A stretch of DNA of 64,000 nucleotides. Origin: Williamwhitmania taraxaci (GTDB lineage: Bacteria; Bacteroidota; Bacteroidia; Bacteroidales; Williamwhitmaniaceae). Below the pieces are notes generated by a model. It saw nothing but the letters and a program-made list of their open reading frames with translations. It was not told where the DNA came from and ran no database searches. The position numbers and the translations under genes are program-made. The stretch lies in assembly GCF_900096565.1 (NCBI RefSeq), contig NZ_FMYP01000006.1, positions 31,437 through 95,436 on the forward strand, read 5' to 3'. Shown piece by piece: positions 47,442 through 56,684 of this stretch (the stretch's first letter is position 1; the number at the start of each line of letters is the position of its first letter).

Positions 47442-49775
47442 ATGAACGAGAGAGAAAACAAAATAGACCAACTTACCGCCAAACTGGAAGAACTATCGAA
47501 AAGGCAAGGGCTTTTTCAACGAGATATTGACGCATTAAAAGAGGAGTTGGATATGCTTAGGTATGCCGAGCCCTCGTTTAAACCACAAGCAGAACAACCG
47601 TTGGTTGCGAAAGCACCTGAGGTATTAATCTCGGCAGAACCACCTAAGGTTGTTGTAGCGAGAACGATTACTCCTCCGGTAACAGAATCGGCAAAGGCGA
47701 AGAAAGTCTTTAACCTTGAGAAGTTTATTGGTGAAAACCTCATCAACAAGATAGGGATTGCCGTATTGGTGATTGGCGTTGCCATTGGTGCCAAATATGC
47801 CATTGAACACCAACTCATCAGCCCACTTACTCGCATTATACTAGGTTACCTAATGGGGCTAGGGTTGCTTGGAGTTGCCATTCGGCTCAAAAAGAACTAC
47901 GAAAGTTTCAGCGCAGTGATTCTTAGCGGGGCCATGGCGATACTCTACTTTATCACCTTTGCCGCCTACTCGATATACCATCTTCTACCACAGGAACTAA
48001 CTTTTGCAATAATGGTAATGCTCACAACCTTTACCGTTTTTGCAGCACTAAAGTATAGCATGCAGGTTATTGCTCACATTGGTTTGGTGGGCGCCTATGC
48101 AGTGCCATTTCTGCTGAGCAAAGGCGAAGGCAAGGTTGCAATTCTGTTTAGCTACATGGCAATAATAAACGCTGGGATCTTGGTAATTGGATTCCGTAAG
48201 TATTGGAAGGCACTATACTACTCCTCGTTTGCCATTACCTGGCTAATTTACATGAGTTGGATTGCTACAAAATATGATATGGCCCAACACTTTGGGTTGG
48301 CACTAACATTTTTAGCCATTTTCTTTGCCATATTTTACACCACCTTCTTGGCCTATAAGCTGAAGCGTCTCGAAAAGTTCGTAATCACCGACGTAGGCTT
48401 ACTTCTCCTAAACTCTTTTCTTTTCTTCGGATTTGGTTACGGAATTCTGGTTGATCATCCGTTGGGTGGCCAGCTGCTAGGCATCTTTACGGTTATTAAT
48501 GCGCTTATACATTTTGGTGTTTGTACGGTAATATATCGTTTAAAACTTGCCGACAGAAACATGTTTTACCTCATGGCTGGGCTCGTGTTAACCTTTATTA
48601 CCATTGCCATTCCCGTGCAGCTGAATGGCAGCTGGGTTACCTTGGTTTGGGCCGGTGAAGCAGCATTGCTCTTTTGGATAGGCCGAACTAAAAACGTTAC
48701 CGCTTACGAATGGATGTCCTATCCGCTCATTATCCTTGCATTCATAAGCATACTGCAAGACTGGCAGGGCGCTTATGGGCAGTATATGAGCACAATTGAT
48801 TACACCCCTGTATTCAACATAAATGTACTTACGGCTATGCTCTTTGTTGCTGCCATGGGTTTTATTATACGGATAAATCATACCTACCAAGGTACACAGG
48901 AACCGAATGGGAAGGGTGGATCAGTATTTATTGCCATTGCGACTCCTGCCATCATGCTGATTGTGCTCTACTCTATCTTCAGTTTAGAAATATCGGAATA
49001 CTGGAATAGACTATATGCGAGTTCCGCAATAGAGTTAAAGGAGGCAGGACTCGATTATGCTGAAACTTATTATAATAACGATTTGGGTTACTTCCGTACC
49101 ATCTGGCAGATTATCTATTCCTTTGCGTTTTTCTCCATCCTTGCGCTGGTAAATATTCGGTGGTTTAAGCGGAAGAGTTTGGGATATGTGAGCTTGGTTC
49201 TCTTTGGTTATGCATTGCTTCTGTTTCTGTTCTACGGACTTTACATATTAAGTGAACTTCGCGACAGCTATATCCACAAGGAATTGGGGCTATATTTTAA
49301 GCACGGTGGTTTCAATGTTGGTATTCGCTACATTGCCTTAGCCCTATTGGGGGTATTGTATTTTTCCATATTCAAACTTCTCAAAGAGGTATTGCAGAAC
49401 AAGGCCTTGCGGGTGACTTACGACATTGTGCTATTCACATCCATTTGGTGGATCGCCTCCAGCGAACTTATCAACCTTATGGATCTTTTTTACTTCGAGA
49501 ACCCATACCGATTGGCTTTAAGCATAATGTGGGGCATCATGGCGCTCCTCTTTATCATCTGGGGGATTTCAAAAAAGAGAAAGCATATCCGCATACTAGC
49601 CATTGCAGTGGCGGGCATCACCCTGATAAAGCTCTTCGCTTACGACATGTCGCACTTCGACACTATTGCGAAGACCCTTGCGTTTGTGTCGCTGGGTATA
49701 CTCCTTCTGGTGATTTCATTTCTTTACAACAAGTATAAGCACTTTATTTTCGACGACAATGATACAAACCCGTAG
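47442..49775 (+). CDS. DUF2339 family large membrane protein
   Basis: 777 residues. A short charged coiled coil at the N-terminus (NERENKIDQLTAKLEELSKRQ, about 2-45) and a Pro/Ala-rich linker are followed by about 20 hydrophobic segments from residue 95 to the end. The conserved FNLEKFIGENLINKIGIAVLVIGVAIGAKYAIEH (88-121) marks the family. DUF2339 proteins are found in many Bacteroidota and Proteobacteria as inner-membrane proteins of unknown function, often paired with a DUF3999 protein exactly as here; the next gene overlaps it by 17 bases. The pair presumably forms a membrane complex. Confidence 0.85.
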   Translation: MNERENKIDQLTAKLEELSKRQGLFQRDIDALKEELDMLRYAEPSFKPQAEQPLVAKAPEVLISAEPPKVVVARTITPPVTESAKAKKVFNLEKFIGENLINKIGIAVLVIGVAIGAKYAIEHQLISPLTRIILGYLMGLGLLGVAIRLKKNYESFSAVILSGAMAILYFITFAAYSIYHLLPQELTFAIMVMLTTFTVFAALKYSMQVIAHIGLVGAYAVPFLLSKGEGKVAILFSYMAIINAGILVIGFRKYWKALYYSSFAITWLIYMSWIATKYDMAQHFGLALTFLAIFFAIFYTTFLAYKLKRLEKFVITDVGLLLLNSFLFFGFGYGILVDHPLGGQLLGIFTVINALIHFGVCTVIYRLKLADRNMFYLMAGLVLTFITIAIPVQLNGSWVTLVWAGEAALLFWIGRTKNVTAYEWMSYPLIILAFISILQDWQGAYGQYMSTIDYTPVFNINVLTAMLFVAAMGFIIRINHTYQGTQEPNGKGGSVFIAIATPAIMLIVLYSIFSLEISEYWNRLYASSAIELKEAGLDYAETYYNNDLGYFRTIWQIIYSFAFFSILALVNIRWFKRKSLGYVSLVLFGYALLLFLFYGLYILSELRDSYIHKELGLYFKHGGFNVGIRYIALALLGVLYFSIFKLLKEVLQNKALRVTYDIVLFTSIWWIASSELINLMDLFYFENPYRLALSIMWGIMALLFIIWGISKKRKHIRILAIAVAGITLIKLFAYDMSHFDTIAKTLAFVSLGILLLVISFLYNKYKHFIFDDNDTNP

Positions 49776-50994
49776 CCTTTGGGCAATACTCCTTTCTATA
49801 TGCTGCTGCACTACTGCCTTTGGGCAAACGAGCAGCAACTACCGCTACCATCGACCCATTACCGGTATTACCGAAACGTGGCATAAGCTTACCCTTCCCA
49901 ACGAGTTGATTGGGAAGTTATCGCCTGATTATTCGGATCTGCGCATCTTTGGAATCTCCAATAACCACGACACTGTTGAAGCACCTTACATTCTTCGACA
50001 GGCACAGGAACGATCATTGCAGCAGGAGATACCATTTAAGATCATCAACCGTGCGCACACCGAATTGGCCTCCTTTTTTACCTTTGAGGTTCCTAAAAAG
50101 GAAGCCATCAACTCCATCAGGTTAGTATTTGAGGAGCAAAACTTCGATTGGCGGCTCAACCTCCAAGGAAGCCAGGACAACCAAACCTGGTATACCCTTG
50201 CCGAGGATTACCGTATCCTTTCAATTAACAATTCCCATACTCAGTATAAGTTTACAGAAGTTGAATTTCCAGATGCCAAATATCGCTACTTGCGCGTGGA
50301 ACTTTTGGTGAAGGATAGACCTAAACTTGTTTCGGCAAACTTACTGCACACTGAGACTATAAAGGGAAACTATGAAAGTTATGGTGTCTTTAAGCCAAAC
50401 GTAACGAATAATTTAAAAGCGAAACAGACCATTGCTTCGGTAAACCTGTCTGGCCTTGTGCCCATATCACACGTAAAACTATGGATTCGGGAGAAGTTCG
50501 ATTACTACCGACCCATAACGATAGCTTACATTTCGGACAGTGTAACAACGGAAATGGGTAACGTCTACTCCTACGAAACGCTTTACTCCGGAACGCTTAC
50601 CTCGCTTGAGAAACGAAGCTTTGAGTGCGACAATGCCGTGGCCAAGCGTATCGCAATAACCATCGATAACTACGACAATCAACCGTTGACGATTGATTCG
50701 GTAGAAGTTTGCGGTACTGTTTATGAGCTAATTGCTCGCTTTACACAAACGGCCGACTACACACTTGCCTATGGCAATAAGAACGTAAACACACCAACCT
50801 ATGACATTGAGCAATTCACCGACAAGATACCAACAGAGATGAAGAGCCTCAAACTTGGAGTGGAAGAGGAACGCGGTGTAGTAACCGAGACAACCTTACC
50901 CCTATTTCAAAATAAGCTGTGGCTATGGTTGGTGATTGGTGCAATTGTGGTTATTATGGGATACTTTACCCTACGAATGATGAAACAGGAATAA
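49759..50994 (+). CDS. DUF3999 family exported protein with C-terminal membrane anchor
   Basis: 411 residues: signal peptide (about 1-22), a long beta-rich periplasmic region with two discoidin-like (F5/8-type) repeats (about 95-175 and 210-320), and a C-terminal membrane helix (KLWLWLVIGAIVVIMGYFTL, about 386-405) with a short cytoplasmic tail. Typical start YRYHRPITGITETWHKLTLPN. Its start lies inside the end of the DUF2339 gene (17-base overlap), so the two are translated together. Function unknown; a carbohydrate- or lipid-binding periplasmic partner is plausible from the beta-sandwich style. Confidence 0.82.
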   Translation: MIQTRSLWAILLSICCCTTAFGQTSSNYRYHRPITGITETWHKLTLPNELIGKLSPDYSDLRIFGISNNHDTVEAPYILRQAQERSLQQEIPFKIINRAHTELASFFTFEVPKKEAINSIRLVFEEQNFDWRLNLQGSQDNQTWYTLAEDYRILSINNSHTQYKFTEVEFPDAKYRYLRVELLVKDRPKLVSANLLHTETIKGNYESYGVFKPNVTNNLKAKQTIASVNLSGLVPISHVKLWIREKFDYYRPITIAYISDSVTTEMGNVYSYETLYSGTLTSLEKRSFECDNAVAKRIAITIDNYDNQPLTIDSVEVCGTVYELIARFTQTADYTLAYGNKNVNTPTYDIEQFTDKIPTEMKSLKLGVEEERGVVTETTLPLFQNKLWLWLVIGAIVVIMGYFTLRMMKQE

Positions 50995-51050
50995 AAGCGC
51001 TATTTAGAGATAGTTACCCTTCACAATAGAGCACGGAATAGAACTTAGTA

Positions 51051-51084
51051 AAAAGGGGCTTCACGATGGTGAAGCCCCTTTTGT
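51051..51084. terminator. Bidirectional terminator after the DUF3999 gene
   Basis: A 14-bp perfect stem, AAAAGGGGCTTCAC/GTGAAGCCCCTTTT, with a four-base loop, between convergent genes. It can serve the DUF3999 gene (+) and the gene at 51101-51568 (-). Confidence 0.93.
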
Positions 51085-51100
51085 TTATAAGAAGCATTGG

Positions 51101-51568
51101 CTACTTAGCGATGCAGGTGCGAACTAACTGTTGTAGGTTCTCGGCACGATGCTGGAGATCGCGAGCATCAAAAAGACGATCGACACCAAACTTATAGAAG
51201 GTATAGCGCGCATCGGGAAGGGAGGCATCCTTAAATACCAGTACCAAATCGATAAGGATGAGGCTGCCTCCATCGGCATCGCTTTTAACATTGCAATTCT
51301 TTAGCTGAGCAATGTCAATGACTTCGCCCTTGGCATCCAAATTGCGCTTATCGACCACGGCAAGCTTACAAAGCCGGCTATCAAGAAATATAATCCAATC
51401 CTTTACTTCGACTCTTTCGCTATCGCTCATGCCCGAGTTGGCGAGCAATGATTTAATTGTGGTGTTGAGCTTCAACTTTTTCTTTGCAGAAAAGAACTTT
51501 ATCAGAAAATAAGGAACAATGAAAACGGCTAGAAAAATTAACCCGATAATGATCATTTGAGTATCCAT
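51101..51568 (-). CDS. Small single-span membrane-anchored protein, function unknown
   Basis: 155 residues. One N-terminal membrane helix (MIIIGLIFLAVFIVPYFLIKFF, about 5-26), a basic cluster (AKKKLKLN), then a compact soluble domain of about 110 residues rich in beta strands (VEVKDWIIFLDSRLCKLAVVD and SLILIDLVLVFKD). It has no family signature I recognise. It is convergent with the DUF3999 gene across a shared terminator. The cytoplasmic domain may act as a sensor or regulator, but nothing supports a specific role. Confidence 0.62.
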   Translation of the reverse strand: MDTQMIIIGLIFLAVFIVPYFLIKFFSAKKKLKLNTTIKSLLANSGMSDSERVEVKDWIIFLDSRLCKLAVVDKRNLDAKGEVIDIAQLKNCNVKSDADGGSLILIDLVLVFKDASLPDARYTFYKFGVDRLFDARDLQHRAENLQQLVRTCIAK

Positions 51569-51702
51569 GATTTAAATTTTTTGTAAGTAAAACAACAATG
51601 CACAGGCACGTAATGCGCCGACACCTGAAAACGCTATGCTCCTAATGACTTAGGAATGCAATAGCATTGGGCGTGAAAGAAAGAATACGCAATGTGTAGC
51701 AC

Positions 51703-52053
51703 TCACGGGAAATCGTGGAACGGATAGATAACGTAGGCCACTCGGCACTCGCGAAACGATAAGCTTTGTGCTACCGATTCGGTAGCTACGTTGGGAACTG
51801 TTGGCAGGAGTGCCACTATCCTCCGCAACAGGAAGTTGGCACGCAGATCAATGGACGAGAATTGAGCACTCGTTGACTTTTCGGTTGGCTGAATGAAAAG
51901 CGAATTTACGCCACCGTAAACGCTAAAAAAGGCGGCAGACCGATCGTTATCGGAAGTGGGAATCTCCGACACAGCATTCCCCTGAAACTTCACACTGAGC
52001 GAAAGCACCAGCGCAATGAGTAAGTAGGAGAGTATTTTTTTAGCGTTCGGCAT
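51703..52053 (-). CDS. Small exported protein, unknown
   Basis: 116 residues with a signal-like N-terminus (KKILSYLLIALVLSLSVKFQGNA) and a Ser/Thr-rich body without recognisable domains. The mature part is about 90 residues. Support comes from a perfect -7 promoter box five bases upstream of the start and no competing frame. It stands between two genes with no shared direction. Low-complexity protein of unknown role; possibly species-specific. A non-coding origin cannot be excluded. Confidence 0.45.
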   Translation of the reverse strand: MPNAKKILSYLLIALVLSLSVKFQGNAVSEIPTSDNDRSAAFFSVYGGVNSLFIQPTEKSTSAQFSSIDLRANFLLRRIVALLPTVPNVATESVAQSLSFRECRVAYVIYPFHDFP

Positions 52054-52057
52054 GGTG

Positions 52058-52065
52058 CAAATGTA
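52058..52065 (-). promoter_or_regulatory. -7 promoter box for the 116-residue protein
   Basis: The plus strand CAAATGTA is TACATTTG on the minus strand, a perfect TAnnTTTG match four bases upstream of the ATG at 52053, implying a leaderless or very short-leader transcript. Confidence 0.5.
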
Positions 52066-52181
52066 GCGAAAACAATTGCACTAAGATTATGTAATTCCTT
52101 ATCTAAAATACCACAATAATGGATTGAAAGAAACCTTATTGATTTGTTACAAATAAGTTGCTTTGCATACTAATTAAAAGT

Positions 52182-52189
52182 TACTTTTG
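52182..52189 (+). promoter_or_regulatory. Promoter of the M16 peptidase gene
   Basis: TACTTTTG (a perfect -7 box) is preceded by a TTTG at 52162-52165 with a 16-base gap, close to the -33/-7 spacing expected in Bacteroidota. It precedes the ATG at 52224 by 34 bases. Confidence 0.65.
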
Positions 52190-52223
52190 TTTATAGTTGA
52201 TACTAAAACACAAACCAAAATCC

Positions 52224-55106
52224 ATGAAATTTTTATCTCGAATAATGGTGCTTTCGCTTCTAATAGCAGGTCAGCAAACTGCTATGGCCCAAAGCCCGCT
52301 TAAAGTTACCACACACAAGCTCAGCAACGGGCTTACTGTTTTCCTCAACGAAGACCACACCAGCTCCAAAGTATTTGGTGCAGTGGTTGTAAAAGCCGGC
52401 GGCGTTAACGATCCCAAGGATGCCACCGGAATTGCGCACTACTTTGAGCATATGATGTTTAAGGGAACCGATAAGATTGGTACCACCAACTGGGAAAAGG
52501 AGAAGGTTTATCTCGATAGCATTAGCAGCTGCTACGACCAGCTTGGTGCTACAACCGATGAGGCTAAGCGTTATGAGATCCAACGGCATATTAACAAGCT
52601 ATCGCTTGCTGCTTCGGATTACGCTATTCCGAACGAGGTGGATAAGCTGCTCAAGAAGATTGGCGGTAAAGGTATAAACGCCTACACCTCCTTTGAGCAG
52701 ACGGTTTACCACAACTCCTTCCCCGCTAACCAGCTGGACAAGTGGCTCGACATCTACGCCGAGCGTTTCCGCAATCCAGTTTTCCGTCTATTCCAATCGG
52801 AGCTAGAAACGGTTTATGAGGAGAAGAACATGTCCATGGATAATCCGCTGGGCAAGTTTATGGAAACCTTGATGCAGAAATCTTTCCCCGGACATCCAAT
52901 GGGAGAGCAAACCATCCTTGGAAAAATTGAGCACCTGAAGAACCCTTCGCTAAATAAGATGCGGAAGTTTTACGAAACCTACTACGTGGCAAACAATATG
53001 GCGCTTGTTCTCAGCGGCGATTTCGACACTAAAGAAGCCCTTGCTTTTATTGAGCAGAAATTTAGCGGATGGCCAAACCGTGAGCTTCCTGCAAAGCCTA
53101 CCTATGCCATTGCACCATTTGTGGGTCGTGAGCTGGTAAGCGTTAAGGAAACCCCCGTTAAGGTGGGGTTATTAGGCTTTCGAACCGTTTCTCAAAACAA
53201 TCCCGATCAGCTTGCTCTGGAGCTCTGCAACGACCTGCTCTCCAACCGTGCCTCCACTGGTCTGCTCGATAAGCTGCGCATGGATAACAAGGTGATGATG
53301 GCAATGGCCCAAAACATGTCCGTTAGTGATGTGGGTATTCAGCAATTCATTATTGTTCCAAAGTTGGTGGGACAATCGCTCGAAACAGCCGAAGGATTGG
53401 TATTGGCTGAGGTAAACAAGCTAAAGAGTGGCGACTTTGATGAGGCCTTGATTGAATCGGCAAAGACTAATCATGTAAAGAACTTCGACCAAAGCCTGGA
53501 GGAGGTTGATAGTCGTGGAAACTACATTGTGAATGCCTTTGTTACCGGAAAAACTTGGGAGGAATACCTTCAAGAAAATGAAGACTTTGGCAAGCTAACC
53601 AAGGAGGATGTGATGCGCGTGGCCAACAAATACTTTGGCGATAACTACCTTGCGCTATTCTCCAAGATGGGCTTCCCCAAAAAAGAGAAATTGGCTAAGC
53701 CTCCCTACGACGCAGTTGTTCCAAAGAATACGGAAGCAAAATCGGATTTTGCCCAGATGCTCGATAGCAAGCCAGAAACCATTGCCACCCCCAGATTTAT
53801 TGAGTTTGGAAAGGATGTGCAACTTGCGGACTTAAGCAGCAACAATCATTTCTACTATACCGAAAACCCTATTAATAAGGTGTTCAACCTAACGCTTAAG
53901 TATGGCGTGGGTTCCTATAAATACCCTGTATTGAACCAAGCGGCTCAGTATATGGACTTGATTGGGACCGAAACCAAGGATTTTCAGACCTATAAGAATG
54001 AGCTTCAGAAGCTGGGTGCATCGGTTAGCTTTAGCACAACTAACGGATACCTTTCGGTAGACATCGACGGCTTTGATGATAAGCTGCCTCAAACACTGGC
54101 ATTGGTAAACGAGCTGCTTACTAAGCCTAAGGCCGATCCTAAGCAGATGGAAAAGTTTATTGAGGAAGCAAAAATGAACTTTAAGATGGAGTCGAAGGAC
54201 CCATCGACACTGGCCGAAGCACTTCGCGAGTATGGTATGTATGGCGATAACAGTTCCTACCTTAAACGCCTTAGTTTAAAGGAGATTAAAAAACTGACTG
54301 GCGACTCGCTTATCAGCGCATTTAAGGTTGCGCAACGCTACGAAGCCGAGATACACTACTCGGGAACCGTGCCTTTTGAGCAAATCCAAGAGACCATTAA
54401 GAAGAATATCGCCCTTGCGGTGAATCCTATTAAATCGGAATCGCCCGTTTCGTTGGTGCTTAAGCCCTATGCCGAGAATACCATCCTCCTGCTGAACGAT
54501 AAGAAGGCTATTCAGAGCAAGGTTTACATTATTCGCGACGGCAAGGTAAACAATGACCAGGAGCGCATAATGGCTGCGGCATTCAACAACTATTTTGGTG
54601 GTGATATGAGCTCGTTGGTGTTTCAGGAAATCAGGGAATTCCGTTCATTGGCATACACTGCTTACGCAAACTATCGCAACCCATTTTACAAGGGAGAAAA
54701 GAGCTACCTAACCGGATTTGTTTCCACCCAGTCGGACAAAACGATTGATGCCATGAACGCGATGTTTACGCTGCTGGACACTATGCCGAGCCGCGTGGAG
54801 CGTCTTCCCGAGATTAAGGCATCGCTAGTGCAATCCATCAACACTGGTAATCCATCGTTCCGCGATAAATCGACGAACGTGGAGAACTGGCGCAAGCAGG
54901 GCTACTCGGACGACCCACGTAAGGTTTCGCTGGAAGTATTCAAGAACCTTCAGTTCTCCGACATCGAGAACTTCTACATTAATAACGTAAAGGGTAGGCC
55001 ATCGCTGATCACCATTAACGGCGACGGCAAGCGTATTGACATGAAGAAGCTGCAACGCTTTGGCAAAATCGTTGAGGTTAAGAAGAACCAAATTATTAGG
55101 GAGTAA
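52224..55106 (+). CDS. Exported M16 family zinc peptidase (duplicated pitrilysin-type)
   Basis: 960 residues from ATG 52224 (nine codons shorter than the open frame): signal peptide about 1-22 ending AMAQ, then two full M16 halves. The first half bears the inverted zinc motif HYFEH (His72, Glu75, His76) in TGIAHYFEHMMFKGT, with the downstream Glu in the ETVYEEKN helix. An insertion of about 70 residues between the motif and NAYTSFEQTVYHNSFP is larger than in E. coli pitrilysin. The second half (from about 500) lacks the zinc motif, as in other two-domain M16 enzymes. Likely a periplasmic oligopeptide degrader. It has a good promoter and ends in the repeat-rich region. Confidence 0.9.
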   Translation: MKFLSRIMVLSLLIAGQQTAMAQSPLKVTTHKLSNGLTVFLNEDHTSSKVFGAVVVKAGGVNDPKDATGIAHYFEHMMFKGTDKIGTTNWEKEKVYLDSISSCYDQLGATTDEAKRYEIQRHINKLSLAASDYAIPNEVDKLLKKIGGKGINAYTSFEQTVYHNSFPANQLDKWLDIYAERFRNPVFRLFQSELETVYEEKNMSMDNPLGKFMETLMQKSFPGHPMGEQTILGKIEHLKNPSLNKMRKFYETYYVANNMALVLSGDFDTKEALAFIEQKFSGWPNRELPAKPTYAIAPFVGRELVSVKETPVKVGLLGFRTVSQNNPDQLALELCNDLLSNRASTGLLDKLRMDNKVMMAMAQNMSVSDVGIQQFIIVPKLVGQSLETAEGLVLAEVNKLKSGDFDEALIESAKTNHVKNFDQSLEEVDSRGNYIVNAFVTGKTWEEYLQENEDFGKLTKEDVMRVANKYFGDNYLALFSKMGFPKKEKLAKPPYDAVVPKNTEAKSDFAQMLDSKPETIATPRFIEFGKDVQLADLSSNNHFYYTENPINKVFNLTLKYGVGSYKYPVLNQAAQYMDLIGTETKDFQTYKNELQKLGASVSFSTTNGYLSVDIDGFDDKLPQTLALVNELLTKPKADPKQMEKFIEEAKMNFKMESKDPSTLAEALREYGMYGDNSSYLKRLSLKEIKKLTGDSLISAFKVAQRYEAEIHYSGTVPFEQIQETIKKNIALAVNPIKSESPVSLVLKPYAENTILLLNDKKAIQSKVYIIRDGKVNNDQERIMAAAFNNYFGGDMSSLVFQEIREFRSLAYTAYANYRNPFYKGEKSYLTGFVSTQSDKTIDAMNAMFTLLDTMPSRVERLPEIKASLVQSINTGNPSFRDKSTNVENWRKQGYSDDPRKVSLEVFKNLQFSDIENFYINNVKGRPSLITINGDGKRIDMKKLQRFGKIVEVKKNQIIRE

Positions 55107-55200
55107 GCTTACTTAGATAGTAATGGAAAGGCCGGGGTGCAAACCTCGGTCTTTTTTTGTTTGAGTATTCTGTAGCCGCGCTTATCATGTAGGGGATGTA

Positions 55201-55350
55201 AAATGAATGGTGAAGGTGAAAGGTGAAAGGATGGCTGCTACAAGTAGACAGGATGCTTCGACTTAAGGAAATTAGGAGACAATGAAAAGTGAATGGTGAA
55301 TGTGAATGTGAATGGTGAAAAGTGAAAAGTGAAAGGATGGCTGCTACAAT
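55201..55350. repeat. GTGAA-rich simple-sequence block with a 21-bp duplication
   Basis: Variants of GTGAAAAGTGAAAGG and GTGAATGTGAATGG are strung together. An identical 21-base segment starting GTGAAAGGATGG occurs at 55223-55243 and 55329-55349, 106 bases apart. Looks like replication-slippage-derived sequence. Confidence 0.7.
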
Positions 55351-55361
55351 TAGCATTAACC

Positions 55362-55492
55362 AATCTACAATATTTAACCACAGAGGTCACGGAGAAAAAA
55401 TAGCACAGAGAACACAAAGGGTGCATTGTATAACTATTCTGATTGGTATATACGCTACCGACCTCCTCCGGCTCCTCCAAAGGAGGAGTGAC
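55362..55492 (+). repeat. 131-bp direct repeat, copy A
   Basis: Identical to copy B (56433-56563) except for two C/T differences. It carries a CACAGAGGTCACGGAG motif and ends in a hairpin, CTCCTCC-AAA-GGAGGAG (55472-55488). The copies are in the same orientation, 1071 bases apart. Confidence 0.9.
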
Positions 55493-55561
55493 TAGATGGC
55501 GAGTGGAGTGCGTATGCTATTTCCGCAGCCTGAAAATAATTTAGTGCAGCTAACCGCTGTA

Positions 55562-55594
55562 TACCAACGCCACCGTAGGAGGCAAACGTTGGTA
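55562..55594. repeat. Hairpin TACCAACG/CGTTGGTA with inner CCGTAGG core
   Basis: An 8-bp outer stem (TACCAACG, 55562-55569, with CGTTGGTA, 55587-55594) surrounds an inner GCC/GGC stem around ACCGTAGGA. The same ACCAACG words and CCGTAGG core recur in the 61.7-62.9 kb block. Confidence 0.7.
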
Positions 55595-55619
55595 GGTATA
55601 AAAGGTGGTAAATCGTTTG

Positions 55620-55634
55620 CACGCCGTAGGTGTG
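55620..55634. repeat. Short hairpin with GTA loop
   Basis: CACGCC-GTA-GGTGTG: a six-base stem (one G-T pair) around a GTA loop, core CCGTAGG. Confidence 0.6.
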
Positions 55635-55762
55635 TCGCATTGTATTCGGGTGCGCTTGTTGTGGTGTATGCCCAGGCGGCGCAATAGTGTGGTGCGCATT
55701 TGGCGAATGCGGTGCGCGCCGCGGTGTTGTTGTTGTGTAATGTTCCATTTCTACCATAATTT

Positions 55763-55777
55763 GGTGCCTACGGCACC
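55763..55777. repeat. Short hairpin with TAC loop
   Basis: GGTGCC-TAC-GGCACC: a perfect six-base stem around a TAC loop, core CCTACGG. Confidence 0.75.
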
Positions 55778-55990
55778 GGTTTGTTTGCAAGGTATAATGG
55801 TTGTGGTAGGGTTAACCATTGTTCGACGCCTTCGCGGAACGGTTAAGTGCAGAATAGATATTATAATCATTGGTTGTTTTGGGCAACTTACCATTCACCT
55901 CTTGTAGGTGCAGAGGCCAGCCTTTCACCTTTCACACCAAGCCAAGAGGAGGAAATTTCCCTCCATGTAATCCTTCTTCCCCTCCAAGTA

Positions 55991-56284
55991 GAGAAAGTTT
56001 CTCTCCAAGGAAATATTCATTCTCTCCAAGGGGAGAAAGTTTCTCTCCAAGGAAATATTCATTCTCTCCAAGGAGAGAAAGTTTCTCTCCAAGGAAATAT
56101 TCATTCTCTCCAAGGGGAGAAAGTTTCTCTCCAAGGAAATATTCTTTCTCTCCAAGGGGAGAAAGTTCCCCGCCATGTAAATATTCTTTCGGGCCAAGCA
56201 ACGAAAGTTCCCCGCCATGTAAATATTCTTTCGGGCCAAGGAACGAAAGTTCCCCGCCATGTAAATATTCTTTCGGGCCAAGGA
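55991..56284. repeat. 42-bp tandem repeat array, seven units
   Basis: Seven successive units start at 55991, 56033, 56075, 56117, 56159, 56201 and 56243, each exactly 42 bases, with degenerate units on both flanks. Units 1-4 are near identical (GAGAAAGTTTCTCTCCAAGG, then AAATATTCATTCTCTCCAAG). Units 5-7 form a second class (CCCGCCATGTAAATATTC, then TTTCGGGCCAAG). All can form a hairpin between the CTTTC and GAAAG words at the unit junction. There are no unique spacers, so it is not CRISPR. The repeat is open in several frames as a 14-residue periodic translation, but no start, codon bias or signal supports a protein. Confidence 0.85.
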
Positions 56285-56432
56285 GAGAAAGTCTCTCGCC
56301 AAGAGTTTTCCTGCTCCGGTAACGGAAAAATTGGCTGCCACCAAGGAGGCGCATAAGTAACCTATGGCATCGTTGTCGCATTCCTTTGTGCAAAAGAAAC
56401 AATCTTGGGAGTGAAAATCAGTTGCAATAAAA

Positions 56433-56563
56433 AATCTACAATACTTAACCACAGAGGTCACGGAGAAAAAACAGCACAGAGAACACAAAGGGTGCATTGT
56501 ATAACTATTCTGATTGGTATATACGCTACCGACCTCCTCCGGCTCCTCCAAAGGAGGAGTGAC
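56433..56563 (+). repeat. 131-bp direct repeat, copy B
   Basis: Same as copy A with two substitutions (C instead of T in both places). It ends about 120 bases before the MFS transporter start. The two copies bracket the hairpins and the 42-bp array. Confidence 0.9.
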
Positions 56564-56661
56564 GGATTGGTGTGGTGAATTCCATATTGTTCACTTTTAA
56601 CAGTGTTAATAGGTGGTCTGGGGTTTTTCGGTGGTTGCATTTAGCACATTATCAAATTCGT

Positions 56662-56669
56662 TATCTTTG
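56662..56669 (+). promoter_or_regulatory. -7 promoter box of the MFS transporter gene
   Basis: TATCTTTG, a perfect TAnnTTTG match, lies 15 bases before the ATG at 56685 and supports that start over the frame's first codon at 56613. Confidence 0.6.
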
Positions 56670-56684
56670 GAAAAACATTTTCCC

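Larger units (their letters stand above)
55107..56684. other. 1.5-kb non-coding region with several repeat families
   Basis: No frame here looks like a gene. The region contains, in order: GTGAA-rich simple sequence (about 55201-55350), direct repeat copy A (55362-55492), hairpins sharing CCGTAGG/CCTACGG (about 55562-55777), a 42-bp tandem array (55991-56284) and direct repeat copy B (56433-56563). Several long open frames (169, 150, 208 and 156 codons) overlap the array on both strands only because of its period. Confidence 0.8.

Noticed and set aside
55991..56284. Possible CRISPR array
   Set aside because: Units are directly abutting repeats with no unique spacers and no cas genes nearby.
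55847..56356. 169-codon frame over the 42-bp repeat array, plus 150-, 208- and 156-codon frames in other frames and strands
   Set aside because: All are produced by the 42-bp period (a multiple of three) and lack signals, starts with context, or codon bias; only one can at most be real and none is supported.
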